Positions 57,119 to 64,000 of a DNA stretch of 64,000 bases are shown here, one piece after another; positions within the stretch are counted from its first letter, which is position 1; the number at the start of each line of letters is the position of its first letter. Origin of the DNA: Photobacterium profundum. GTDB taxonomy: Bacteria; Pseudomonadota; Gammaproteobacteria; Enterobacterales; Vibrionaceae. The stretch covers positions 124,001-188,000 of the forward strand of contig NZ_PYOD01000002.1 of NCBI RefSeq assembly GCF_003026285.1. The letters run 5' to 3'. Below the pieces are notes generated by a model, which made no database searches, was not told the origin of the DNA, and worked only from the letters and a program-made list of their open reading frames with translations. Position numbers and translations under genes: made by a program.

Positions 57119-57229
57119 ATGCTTTCTCATACAGCCCAACAATTTATGACTTCAATGAAAGTACTAAATCGTGCTGTATTGCGTGCAACGAACATTATCA
57201 TCGCCATTATTCTGGTTATTATTAACTAG
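57119..57229 (+). CDS. Ile-rich leader peptide of the second brnQ (attenuator)
   Basis: ATG at 57119, 36 codons to TAG at 57227; AGG seven bases upstream. It ends in NIIIAIILVIIN: seven Ile among the last eleven residues, plus Leu and Val. The stop codon abuts the first hairpin. It precedes brnQ-2 by 106 bp. Composition, size and place match branched-chain attenuation leaders such as ilvL, but with an Ile bias where brnQ-1 has a Val bias. Confidence 0.72.
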   Translation: MLSHTAQQFMTSMKVLNRAVLRATNIIIAIILVIIN

Positions 57230-57300
57230 GCTGGCGGTTACTTCCGTCAGCCTGGCTGACGGAGGATACAGTTTTCCCTTCATCTTTTTTCAGCCTATCT
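57229..57300 (+). promoter_or_regulatory. Alternative hairpins of the brnQ-2 leader
   Basis: GGCTGGCGG (57229-57237) pairs with CCGTCAGCC (57244-57252). The same CCGTCAGCC can pair with GGCTGACGG (57254-57262). GGCTG can also pair with CAGCC after a TTTTTT run (57285-57290). The GTCAGC..GGATAC segment resembles the brnQ-1 leader, so the two leaders look homologous. Confidence 0.6.
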
Positions 57301-57335
57301 GACGGTCCTAATAGAAACAATACAGGACATGTCCA

Positions 57336-58652
57336 TTGAAAACACACGACTTACTTGCCATTGGTTTAATGACGTTCGCTCTTTTTCTTGGCGCTGGAAA
57401 TCTAATTTTTCCACCTTCTTTAGGTCTAGAAGCTGGTACAAACCTTCTTCCTGCGATGGTTGGATTTCTTATTACAGCTGTTGGTTTACCCGCTCTAACA
57501 CTGATTGTTTTAGGGCGACTCAGTAGCACTCAGAACTTAACCAATCCACTGCCTAAATGGTTAGCCCGTGCATTTTGGATATTGCTGTTTACGGCAATAG
57601 GTCCGGCTTTTGGTATGCCTCGTGCCATTACTGTTGCATATGAAATCGGAATAAAGCCTTTTGTTAATAGTAACCATCTATTACTTTTCTCAATCATCTT
57701 TTCTGCTGTAACGTTACTGCTTGCTTTTAAACCCGGCCATTTAGTTGATTACATTGGAAAGATAATGACACCGTTGCTCATTCTTATGTTGGTCGCACTT
57801 GCATGTGCCGCTATATTCTCCCCTTTAGCTGTACCACAAGCTCCTTCTTTCGATTACCAACAAGATGCCATTACTCATGGATTGATCCAAGGTTACATGA
57901 CCATGGATGCTATTGCTGCGGTCGGATTTGGTTGGGTAATTATTCAAGCAATAAATGCAAAAGGGATTACCGAGCCTAGAGCTGTCGCTAATACTGCATG
58001 TAAAGTCGCCATTATTTATGCAGTGCTAATGACAGGATGTTATGTCGCAATGGGTTATGTTGGCGCAACCTCTGCATCTGTTGCAGCAAATGCAACAAAT
58101 GGAGGCGAAATCTTAGCTAAATATGTTGCGGGGCAATTTGGCATTTATGGTCAATGGCTACTGGCTACAATCATTGTAATGGCTTGCTTAACAACAACCG
58201 TAGGATTAACCAATTCTTGTGCTGAATATTACAAACAAACCTTCAAAACACGCTTTCCAGTAACCGCAATAATCGTCGTAACGCTTACTGGTATCATTGC
58301 AAATTTAGGTTTAGAACAAATATTAGCCGTTAGTCTTCCTGCTATTTTAGTTCTGTGTCCTATTGCCATTGCGCTTGTTCTATCTTCTTTTGTATTACCG
58401 CCTCTCTCATTATCAAATAAAAAAGAAAGGTCATTTACTCATGTTATGGTTTTATTTACCGCTTTATTCTTTGGTGGAATTGATGCTCTCAATATTTTGG
58501 AAAAGACGCCTGATAACATTCACTCGCTACTCCTACAAGTGTTGCCATTGTATAACGCACACGCAAGCTGGTTGTTACCTTGCTTACTTATATTAGGGGT
58601 AAGCTATCTAAAAGCGATTAAAAAACCTCTTCCTGTTGATATGATTAATTAA
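57336..58652 (+). CDS. brnQ: Branched-chain amino acid transporter BrnQ (copy 2)
   Basis: 438 residues, TTG start with AGGA eight bases upstream. Same family as copy 1: DLLAIGLMTFALFLGAGNLIFPPSLGLEAGTN, GYMTMDAIAAVGFGWVIIQAINAKGIT, ACLTTTVGLTNSCAEYYKQTF. Twelve predicted membrane helices. A tandem duplicate with diverged leader control, perhaps tuned to Ile rather than Val supply; both may import all three branched-chain amino acids. An ATG at 57329 is out of frame and not used. Confidence 0.93.
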   Translation: MKTHDLLAIGLMTFALFLGAGNLIFPPSLGLEAGTNLLPAMVGFLITAVGLPALTLIVLGRLSSTQNLTNPLPKWLARAFWILLFTAIGPAFGMPRAITVAYEIGIKPFVNSNHLLLFSIIFSAVTLLLAFKPGHLVDYIGKIMTPLLILMLVALACAAIFSPLAVPQAPSFDYQQDAITHGLIQGYMTMDAIAAVGFGWVIIQAINAKGITEPRAVANTACKVAIIYAVLMTGCYVAMGYVGATSASVAANATNGGEILAKYVAGQFGIYGQWLLATIIVMACLTTTVGLTNSCAEYYKQTFKTRFPVTAIIVVTLTGIIANLGLEQILAVSLPAILVLCPIAIALVLSSFVLPPLSLSNKKERSFTHVMVLFTALFFGGIDALNILEKTPDNIHSLLLQVLPLYNAHASWLLPCLLILGVSYLKAIKKPLPVDMIN

Positions 58653-59219
58653 TATTGACTATTACAGACTCAATTTAAAAATAGTGTTTATGATTTTCAT
58701 TTAGGACGAGACAATGTAAATATTCTTGCTGGTTGTTATCTCTAGAGTTGCGTTCTATAGAAAAATACCTTTAGAGGTAACAACATAGCGGTTAGTTGCC
58801 ATTACATAAACCGAAAAAACATGGAGCCTATATTCGTTCTATCTTTCATAGGGGATATAAGAAACAGCTTCTGAACGTGACTGATAGCCGATACCATTAG
58901 TTACCCACAGAAAGTAGAACTTTCGAATATATAAATAATAACACTCACTTTGTTTTACAACTTTAAATTTCTTATTAAAGCTTGTCATCGCTATTTTAGG
59001 TCTCATAGTAAGATCGTAATAAATAATTGAATACGTTTAGGATGCATCTTTTAAATTATATTTTTAACGTCAAAAAAATAATCATGCGATCGAGTTAACG
59101 ATTTAACATTCATTCTTGCATGGGGGTAGCTTAACTTTTTGAAGTATTGGTAATTAGACCTTTTCAATATTGTGACTACTTGTATTAACACAGTAATTGC
59201 AGAAGAAAGCGAAATGACT
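58653..59219. other. Intergenic region with a 13-bp inverted repeat
   Basis: GTTGTTATCTCTA (58732-58744) and TAGAGGTAACAAC (58772-58784) pair with one mismatch around a 27-base loop. No gene with a ribosome site was found; the reverse-strand frame at 59051-59233 looks spurious. Confidence 0.4.
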
Positions 59220-59245
59220 AAACAGACCTTCAATAAGGTCTGTTT
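59220..59245 (-). terminator. Terminator after the 59-residue gene
   Basis: Perfect 11-bp stem AAACAGACCTT CAAT AAGGTCTGTTT; on the minus strand it is 20 bp past the stop. Poly-T is short. Confidence 0.7.
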
Positions 59246-59265
59246 AATTCACGCTGAGAAATGGC

Positions 59266-59445
59266 TTACTCTGGCTTGCGCTTACCTGTCATGAACTCTT
59301 CAAGAATCTCTGGCGTTAGTTCACCAGTTTCTTCTAAACGCTTTAGCTCTGCCACAATTAGCTTTTGCTCATCAAGAGAAGGAATCGGTAACTCAGGCTC
59401 TTGCGTAAGGTTTTCAGGTACACTCAGGTTCAGATCATCTTGCAT
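59266..59445 (-). CDS. 59-residue acidic small protein
   Basis: Start chosen at the ATG at 59445, where GAAGAGA lies six bases upstream; a longer frame begins at 59469 with TTG. Residues include NLTQEPELPIPSLDEQKLIVAELKRLEETGELTPEILEEF, largely helical and acidic, with a basic end GKRKPE. No membrane or signal segment. Family not recognised. Confidence 0.6.
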   Translation of the reverse strand: MQDDLNLSVPENLTQEPELPIPSLDEQKLIVAELKRLEETGELTPEILEEFMTGKRKPE

Positions 59446-59569
59446 GTTTAATCTCTTCATTAGATTCAATCACTGTAATTAGTATACAACAAACCCTACG
59501 TGGAAAACTTGATCATAACCGCCGTTGTTTTTTTACTTTATCAACTGATTAAAAATCAGACGTTTCCCT

Positions 59570-59596
59570 ATAAAAGCTCATGCTTTTATTTCTTTT
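59570..59596 (+). terminator. Plus-strand terminator-like hairpin with no upstream plus gene
   Basis: ATAAAAGC TCAT GCTTTTAT followed by TTCTTTTT. It lies between two minus-strand genes. Confidence 0.5.
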
Positions 59597-59610
59597 TACT
59601 CAATAAAAAC

Positions 59611-59916
59611 TCACCACGCATTTTGGCTATCAATCATCACTTCATAGTCATGTTCTTCTTTATGAATAAGATACAGTTCAATTTCGCCTAACTTAGGATG
59701 CTTAAAATGATAGTGTCCATCAGGAAAGTGAGTACTACCATCACCTTGAAAATCGATCGTGAAATGTTCTATCGAACGCCCTAAATCATCCATGCCATGA
59801 CGCTCCAACTGCGTAACCGATTTCACGCTAAACGTGCCTAATACATCAGATTTATCAAACAAAAATACATGTTCACCAATCAGCTTTTCAATATTTTTCA
59901 TTGATAATGGATTCAT
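59611..59916 (-). CDS. 101-residue protein of unknown function
   Basis: ATG at 59916 with GAGGT five bases upstream; the longer frame to 59955 is not needed. The core KLIGEHVFLFDKSDVLGTFSVKSVTQLERHG..SIEHFTIDFQGDGSTHFPDGHYHFKHPKLGEIELYLIHKEEHDYEVMID looks like a small beta domain with a repeated His/Tyr pattern near the end (possible ligand or metal site). I do not recognise the family with confidence. Cytoplasmic. Confidence 0.6.
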   Translation of the reverse strand: MNPLSMKNIEKLIGEHVFLFDKSDVLGTFSVKSVTQLERHGMDDLGRSIEHFTIDFQGDGSTHFPDGHYHFKHPKLGEIELYLIHKEEHDYEVMIDSQNAW

Positions 59917-60202
59917 AGCTACCTCACTGTATATGTTTAAAAGTCTTACCATCAAGATACGTTTAGTTCATTACCTACCAATAATTATAGCTCGACCTAA
60001 TATCATCAATAATATGTATTGATTGGTTGTTTAATTTCATTAAACGAATAGAAGTAAGTACTGCTAAATCATAGTAAATTATCAAATTTAGGTGATTTTA
60101 GTTTTATGGATATTAATAATATCTTTTCAATAGACATCATTAGATTATCTTCTTAAAATCCTTCGAAATAAAACCTATAACCATTAGTAGATAACTGTCA
60201 TC

Positions 60203-61351
60203 ATGACTCTCTTTCGTTCTTTATTCTTTATCGCCGTTGCTTTTCTTGTTTCGTCTTGCTCTCTGCTTGAAATTAAACTCGACTCACAAACAACCCCGCT
60301 TACGACCCAAGAGCTCAACATTAGATTGTTGTCTCGTGATTACAGCATCACTTTTTTTAAGACCGTTGAAGAAGCGGCTGATGAAATTGCTCAAGCTAAT
60401 CTCGACGATAACATGCAATATTCTTATACGTTACTTTGGAAGATTCACAGTGAAGAAGGGCTTCAACAATCGGTCTATCAAGCATCTCCACTGGCGAGCT
60501 TAATTGACAGCTGGGTATTCACTTACCAGATGAATGATTATTTCACCACTGGTGCGGGTGAAAATATATTCGGAGAACACCAATATATAGCAACAACAGC
60601 TAGCCAAAAATTGGTTAAAAGCGCAGATGCACTCGCGTTTAACTTATTAAAAAGAGCCGACTATGTAACAGCTCAAAAGTTTGTCGCACAATTTAGTCAA
60701 CAACACCCTTTTGAAAACTTGGCTTTTAATAGAACACCCGCATTTCAAGATTGGCTAACCTTCAACGGTATTGATGAATCAGAAGCAGTAGCAACATTAG
60801 GTACAATGCCTGAAGCGTTAAGCGATCTATCAGATAGGCTAAGCTTAATGTCAAATCAGACACCTAAGCTGTTGTCGTGGAAAGCAGAGTTAGTTGCACG
60901 TAACAGTAGAGTGAATGGTGAACAGTTAAGCCAAACACTGTCAAACATCAATAATACATCACTAAAATTCCAAGAGTTTATCGATAACAATCCAGAATAT
61001 ATGCGCCTGTTAGCATCTGAAATGGGGAAAGAGCTACAACCATTACTGAATGATTTCGATAAAAAAGCAGGTGAAAAGTTAGGTATTATTACGCAAGAGC
61101 GTATCGCGTTAGAAATAATGGTTGAGCGTGAACGTATTGCTATTGGTCAAATGATCACGAAAGAGCGTGCTAATGTAACCACAGATTTAGATACTATCGC
61201 ACAAAATGTCGTCCAAAAAGCCATAGAACAATTAACGATTATGCTGTCAGATATTCTGATTTACCTGATTTTGTTTGTATTAGTTATTTTCTTTGCACCC
61301 TTTGGATTAGGTTTTGTTGTTGGGCGTAAAACCCATAAAACAAAAGCATAA
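60203..61351 (+). CDS. Large lipoprotein with a C-terminal membrane helix
   Basis: 382 residues. Lipobox LVSSCS (Cys19) at the N-terminus, a long helical region of about 320 residues and a hydrophobic C-terminal segment LSDILIYLILFVLVIFFAPFGLGFVVG (about 345-370) with a short basic tail. Helical motifs such as RIALEIMVERERIAIGQMITKERANV suggest coiled coil. The order lipobox plus terminal membrane span is odd: one lipid anchor and one transmembrane anchor. No known domain assigned. Confidence 0.6.
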   Translation: MTLFRSLFFIAVAFLVSSCSLLEIKLDSQTTPLTTQELNIRLLSRDYSITFFKTVEEAADEIAQANLDDNMQYSYTLLWKIHSEEGLQQSVYQASPLASLIDSWVFTYQMNDYFTTGAGENIFGEHQYIATTASQKLVKSADALAFNLLKRADYVTAQKFVAQFSQQHPFENLAFNRTPAFQDWLTFNGIDESEAVATLGTMPEALSDLSDRLSLMSNQTPKLLSWKAELVARNSRVNGEQLSQTLSNINNTSLKFQEFIDNNPEYMRLLASEMGKELQPLLNDFDKKAGEKLGIITQERIALEIMVERERIAIGQMITKERANVTTDLDTIAQNVVQKAIEQLTIMLSDILIYLILFVLVIFFAPFGLGFVVGRKTHKTKA

Positions 61352-61394
61352 TACTATTATTGATACGCAGATAGGTTGATCTTACCTAACAACT

Positions 61395-61436
61395 AAAAAG
61401 GCGTACTCGCTATTAACGATGTACGCCTTTTCTTTA
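61395..61436 (+). terminator. Terminator after the lipoprotein gene
   Basis: Perfect 11-bp stem AAAAGGCGTAC / GTACGCCTTTT with a 14-base loop and TCTTT; it may also end the small gene on the other strand. Confidence 0.85.
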
Positions 61437-61598
61437 TCAATAATCGAACTCACTATGCTCAGAGCTGTCGTAACGTTGCTTAACTATACGACGCTTTTTT
61501 TTGCGATCATCTTGAATATAATCTTGAGAGTCGTCACCAAAATCTAATTTTGATTTAGCTTTCGCGCTTTTATGAAACTTTTGATCTAACTTAGCCAT
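61437..61598 (-). CDS. 53-residue basic small protein (previously unlisted)
   Basis: ATG at 61598 with AGGA eight bases upstream, 53 codons to TGA. MAKLDQKFHKSAKAKSKLDF at the start, a KKKRRIVKQRY core and a tail ending SEHSEFDY. Strongly basic with an acidic end. No membrane segment. Possibly a nucleic-acid-binding or ribosome-associated protein, which is a guess. Convergent with the lipoprotein gene. Confidence 0.65.
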   Translation of the reverse strand: MAKLDQKFHKSAKAKSKLDFGDDSQDYIQDDRKKKRRIVKQRYDSSEHSEFDY

Positions 61599-61911
61599 GT
61601 TATTTCCTGAAATACATCCAGTGTGAGTGATTAGTAATAGAACACTGGCAATATTAATGCTCTATTATGACAAAATTACGAATATTCCGTTTCGAATTTA
61701 AGACAGATGATGAGACTGTTAAATCCATCATTATGACAATGTAAATATTCGTTCCCTAAGACTAATCGAATCACAGAAGCTGTGTACAACAAGATTTTTT
61801 CACCGTCACCATTAGTATCTTTTATTAAAAATAATAAAATTAAAAACACCTCAAAATGTTGTGAACCAGTTAGCAATTTAGAATATTATTAAATTTAGCT
61901 AACTTTAAGTG

Positions 61912-62772
61912 TTAGACCGACTCAATCACATTATTAAAAGGTACCGCTAACATCGCTTCAATCATTTCTGCTTTTTCATTATCTTCACGAGAAATCAAAT
62001 ACAGTGACTGCTCCATTACAGGTGCGCCTTCCACGACATGTAATAGGCCGTCATCAACACTTTGTGCAACTACTGGCGACGGTAAATACCCAACGCCACC
62101 ACTACCCAAAATATAATCTAAGGCCATACGGCTTGAATGAGTATGTAAAATTGGCGTACGTTGTAGCTCATGGATCCTGCTATGCTCAACAGAGAAACGA
62201 GTTCCCCAATCAAGATATACCAATGGGATATCTCGTACATTTTCCATCGTACAGTTTGGTTTATGCACAACCAATTGTAATTGATAATCACGTACTTTTG
62301 TTACTTGTAGATTTTCAATTCTTGGCGCTTCACTGGTAATCGCTACATCAATCGTCTTATCAAGTAATCGCTTCGACATGCTCTGACGAGGCACTGACTC
62401 TAAGCGTAATGCTAAGCCGGGTATCGAACCATATATACGGTTTATCCAATCTGAAATACCATCAAATTCCCAAAAAAGTGCAGATGCACCTATCGCTATC
62501 TGAGTGTTTAACGTTTCAGATAATGCAACATCTTGCTTCGCTCGCCCCCACGTTTGCAATATGGCTTCAGCATACGGCTGTAAACGTTCCCCCGCAGCCG
62601 TTAAATGCACATTACCGCGCTGCCTTGAAAATAAAGGGTTGCCTAGCTGCGATTCTAGCTGTCGTATTCGAAAGCTAACCGCTGATTGCGTTAGAAATAA
62701 ATTATCTGCCGCACGGCCGAAATGACGTGTTTTGGTCACCTCTAAAAACGTTTTAAGTAATTCTGTATCCAC
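61912..62772 (-). CDS. hdfR: LysR-family regulator HdfR
   Basis: 286 residues from the GTG (read as Met) at 62772, where the family usually starts DTELLKTFLEVTKTRHFGRAADNLFLTQSAVSFRIRQLESQLG; an upstream in-frame ATG at 62799 would add nine residues. Effector domain with IAIGASALFWEFDGISDWI and VDVAITSEAPRIENLQV. HdfR represses the flhDC flagellar master operon in E. coli. Its divergent partner maoP keeps the order seen in E. coli. Confidence 0.85.
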   Translation of the reverse strand: MDTELLKTFLEVTKTRHFGRAADNLFLTQSAVSFRIRQLESQLGNPLFSRQRGNVHLTAAGERLQPYAEAILQTWGRAKQDVALSETLNTQIAIGASALFWEFDGISDWINRIYGSIPGLALRLESVPRQSMSKRLLDKTIDVAITSEAPRIENLQVTKVRDYQLQLVVHKPNCTMENVRDIPLVYLDWGTRFSVEHSRIHELQRTPILHTHSSRMALDYILGSGGVGYLPSPVVAQSVDDGLLHVVEGAPVMEQSLYLISREDNEKAEMIEAMLAVPFNNVIESV

Positions 62773-62937
62773 AAGGCTTGCTCTCATAAAGAACGACATT
62801 AATTAGTTTGGATATTACACCGAATCACTCAAAAAGGATCGATAAATAATTTTAATCGTTATGGCGAAAATTACTTGTTTTACAAGTTTGACTCTCTGAA
62901 TGATTATCTGCGAAAACCTCAGCAGGAATATAAATTA

Positions 62938-63285
62938 ATGAGAATTTTAGGCAAATTTTACGACGATAAAAATTTCCCTCGAGGCTTTAATCGTTCAGGT
63001 GTATTCACCATCAATGAAGCCAGCATGTTAGAAAATTATGGTCGCACTATGCGCGGCTTACAAGATGGTTCAGTTGCTCCCATTGATGAATCTGAAGGTC
63101 AATTTCTAGCTGAGGTTAATGGACAGCAAGATGTCATATCTGAATTTGGACGTTGTTGGACTAAGTATTTAAATCGAACAACAACAAAAGAACGCCGCTA
63201 CACATTGTGTGATTCACCACGTAAGCCTAAAGGTTTATATGACTACGATGATAGCAGCTCAGATGACAATAACCTTGATTATTAG
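62938..63285 (+). CDS. maoP: Macrodomain Ori protein MaoP (DUF413)
   Basis: 115 residues from the ATG at 62938, with AGGA ten bases upstream; a TTG-initiated extension to 62875 is unlikely. The DUF413 core KFYDDKNFPRGFNRSGVFTINEASMLENYGRTM..PIDESEGQFLAEVNGQ..SEFGRCWTKYLNRTT matches E. coli MaoP. MaoP binds the maoS site and structures the chromosomal origin region. Its acidic tail DYDDSSSDDNNLDY is extra. Divergent from hdfR, as in E. coli. Confidence 0.88.
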   Translation: MRILGKFYDDKNFPRGFNRSGVFTINEASMLENYGRTMRGLQDGSVAPIDESEGQFLAEVNGQQDVISEFGRCWTKYLNRTTTKERRYTLCDSPRKPKGLYDYDDSSSDDNNLDY

Positions 63286-63331
63286 ACAGCTTTAACTCCA
63301 CTAAAGTCACCCTTAATTTAATGATAACGAC

Positions 63332-63368
63332 AAGCCATCGTCTAAAGAACGATGGCTTATTTCTTTTT
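63332..63368 (+). terminator. Terminator after maoP
   Basis: Perfect 10-bp stem AAGCCATCGT / ACGATGGCTT with a 7-base loop, followed by ATTTCTTTTT. Confidence 0.85.
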
Positions 63369-63409
63369 GCGCTTAGAAAAAAGCTAAGCGATGTAACTTG
63401 GTAATATGT

Positions 63410-64000
63410 ATGAAAATCTGTTTTGTTATGTACCCGTGGGATAAAGTAGAACCAGAATCTGACTCTACCTTACGTATGATTCACGAAGTCGCTAGTAGAG
63501 GGCACACGGTAGCCATTACAACGCCAAATAATTTGACAATGCGTGATAGCATGGCAATCGCATTCTGTAGCGTTTTAAAAAAGTCAGATATTTCTAACAA
63601 TATACCAAGCTTTTACCGTAAAGCTGAATTTCGTAAAGCGCAGTTACCTTTAGCGGGCTTTGACGCAATCATTATGCGAGCCAACCCACCGCTAGACACA
63701 ATGGCATTGAATTTCCTTGATTCAGTTCGTGATGACACCTTCATCATGAATGATATTAACGGACTGCGCGTCGCAAATAACAAGCTGTATACCGCGTCTT
63801 TACCTGATCCAAATAACGAGTTTATTCCTGTTACTCACGTTTCTAAAAATCGTGAATACCTAGAGCGTGTACTGGAGGAAAGTCCTAACGAACGCATGAT
63901 AATGAAACCGCTAGATGGTTACGGTGGTAGCGGCGTTATTTTGGTCGAGAAGAGTGCAAAGTCGAGCGTTAAATCCTTGCTTGATTTCTATATCGGTGCC
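63410..64000 (+). CDS. GshB-like ATP-grasp protein, N-terminal part (truncated)
   Basis: The first 197 residues; continues past the window edge. Start at the ATG at 63410. The N-terminus KICFVMYPWDKVEPESDSTLRMIHEVASRGHTV, the ADLDVILMR-like GFDAIIMRANPPLDTM and MIMKPLDGYGGSGVILVEK (ATP-grasp glycine loop) resemble glutathione synthetase. It could be a GshB paralogue rather than GshB itself. Follows maoP after a terminator. Confidence 0.8.
   Translation, partial: MKICFVMYPWDKVEPESDSTLRMIHEVASRGHTVAITTPNNLTMRDSMAIAFCSVLKKSDISNNIPSFYRKAEFRKAQLPLAGFDAIIMRANPPLDTMALNFLDSVRDDTFIMNDINGLRVANNKLYTASLPDPNNEFIPVTHVSKNREYLERVLEESPNERMIMKPLDGYGGSGVILVEKSAKSSVKSLLDFYIGA

Noticed and set aside
57329-57526. 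ATG-initiated frame overlapping the start of brnQ-2
   Set aside because: Different frame from the clear BrnQ sequence, which starts at the TTG at 57336.

Overview
The window looks like a chromosomal stretch from a marine Vibrionaceae bacterium, most likely Photobacterium or a close relative. The evidence is a low-GC appearance (judged by eye), Vibrionaceae-type genes (a VemP-like secretion monitor upstream of secDF, a NADAR-RibA fusion, two aerotaxis/chemotaxis receptors), the gamma-proteobacterial pair hdfR/maoP, and many short terminal-inverted-repeat elements. No transposase, integrase, rRNA, tRNA, CRISPR array or phage gene was seen.

Layout. 0-8 kb: a truncated sensor histidine kinase divergent from a periplasmic binding protein, a secreted LRR-like protein, two GNAT acetyltransferases, L-2-hydroxyglutarate oxidase and small secreted proteins. 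8-15 kb: ovothiol synthase OvoA, a CWC/DUF1289 protein, a META lipoprotein, an MscS channel and a DUF2157-like membrane protein. 15-20 kb: a DMT transporter with divergent AraC regulator, CreA, and a two-gene DUF606 transporter with divergent LysR regulator. 20-26 kb: a TolC/HlyD/two-permease exporter with a TetR regulator and no ATPase gene. 26-35 kb: a YafK-type L,D-transpeptidase, an acyl-CoA ligase, two chemoreceptors and a RecQ helicase. 35-41 kb: a TAXI-TRAP transporter and small conserved genes, then BluB. 41-45 kb: vemP-like gene, secD and secF. 45-51 kb: LysR/EamA/NTF2-like, YafY/VOC, a 3-hydroxyisobutyrate-dehydrogenase-like enzyme and the nucleoside transporter NupC. 52-59 kb: a beta-barrel protein, NADAR-RibA, YjjG and two tandem BrnQ transporters. 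59-64 kb: small unknowns, a lipoprotein, hdfR/maoP and a truncated GshB-like ATP-grasp gene.

The most interesting content is regulation by translation of leader peptides, at three loci. (1) The 205-aa secreted protein upstream of secD ends in RISGWKESN with a Gln 13 residues after the Trp, which matches the VemP arrest peptide as I recall it. The last vemP codons are complementary to the secD start region, the arrangement expected for a ribosome-stalling switch. (2) nupC is preceded by an unlisted 53-codon ORF with a strong Shine-Dalgarno sequence; its stop codon overlaps the nupC start (TAATG), and upstream lies a leader RNA with competing helices, one of which covers that Shine-Dalgarno. 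(3) The two tandem brnQ genes each follow a short branched-chain-residue-rich leader ORF, one with a Val run and one with an Ile run, and each leader is followed by alternative hairpins, as in amino-acid attenuators.

Two families of non-autonomous inverted-repeat elements are scattered through intergenic DNA. Family A is 261 bp with TA target duplications. Family B is 160-263 bp with TTA target duplications. One B copy has inserted into an A remnant, which shows the target site directly. All function calls rest on reading the translated sequence and remembered family features; no database search was run.
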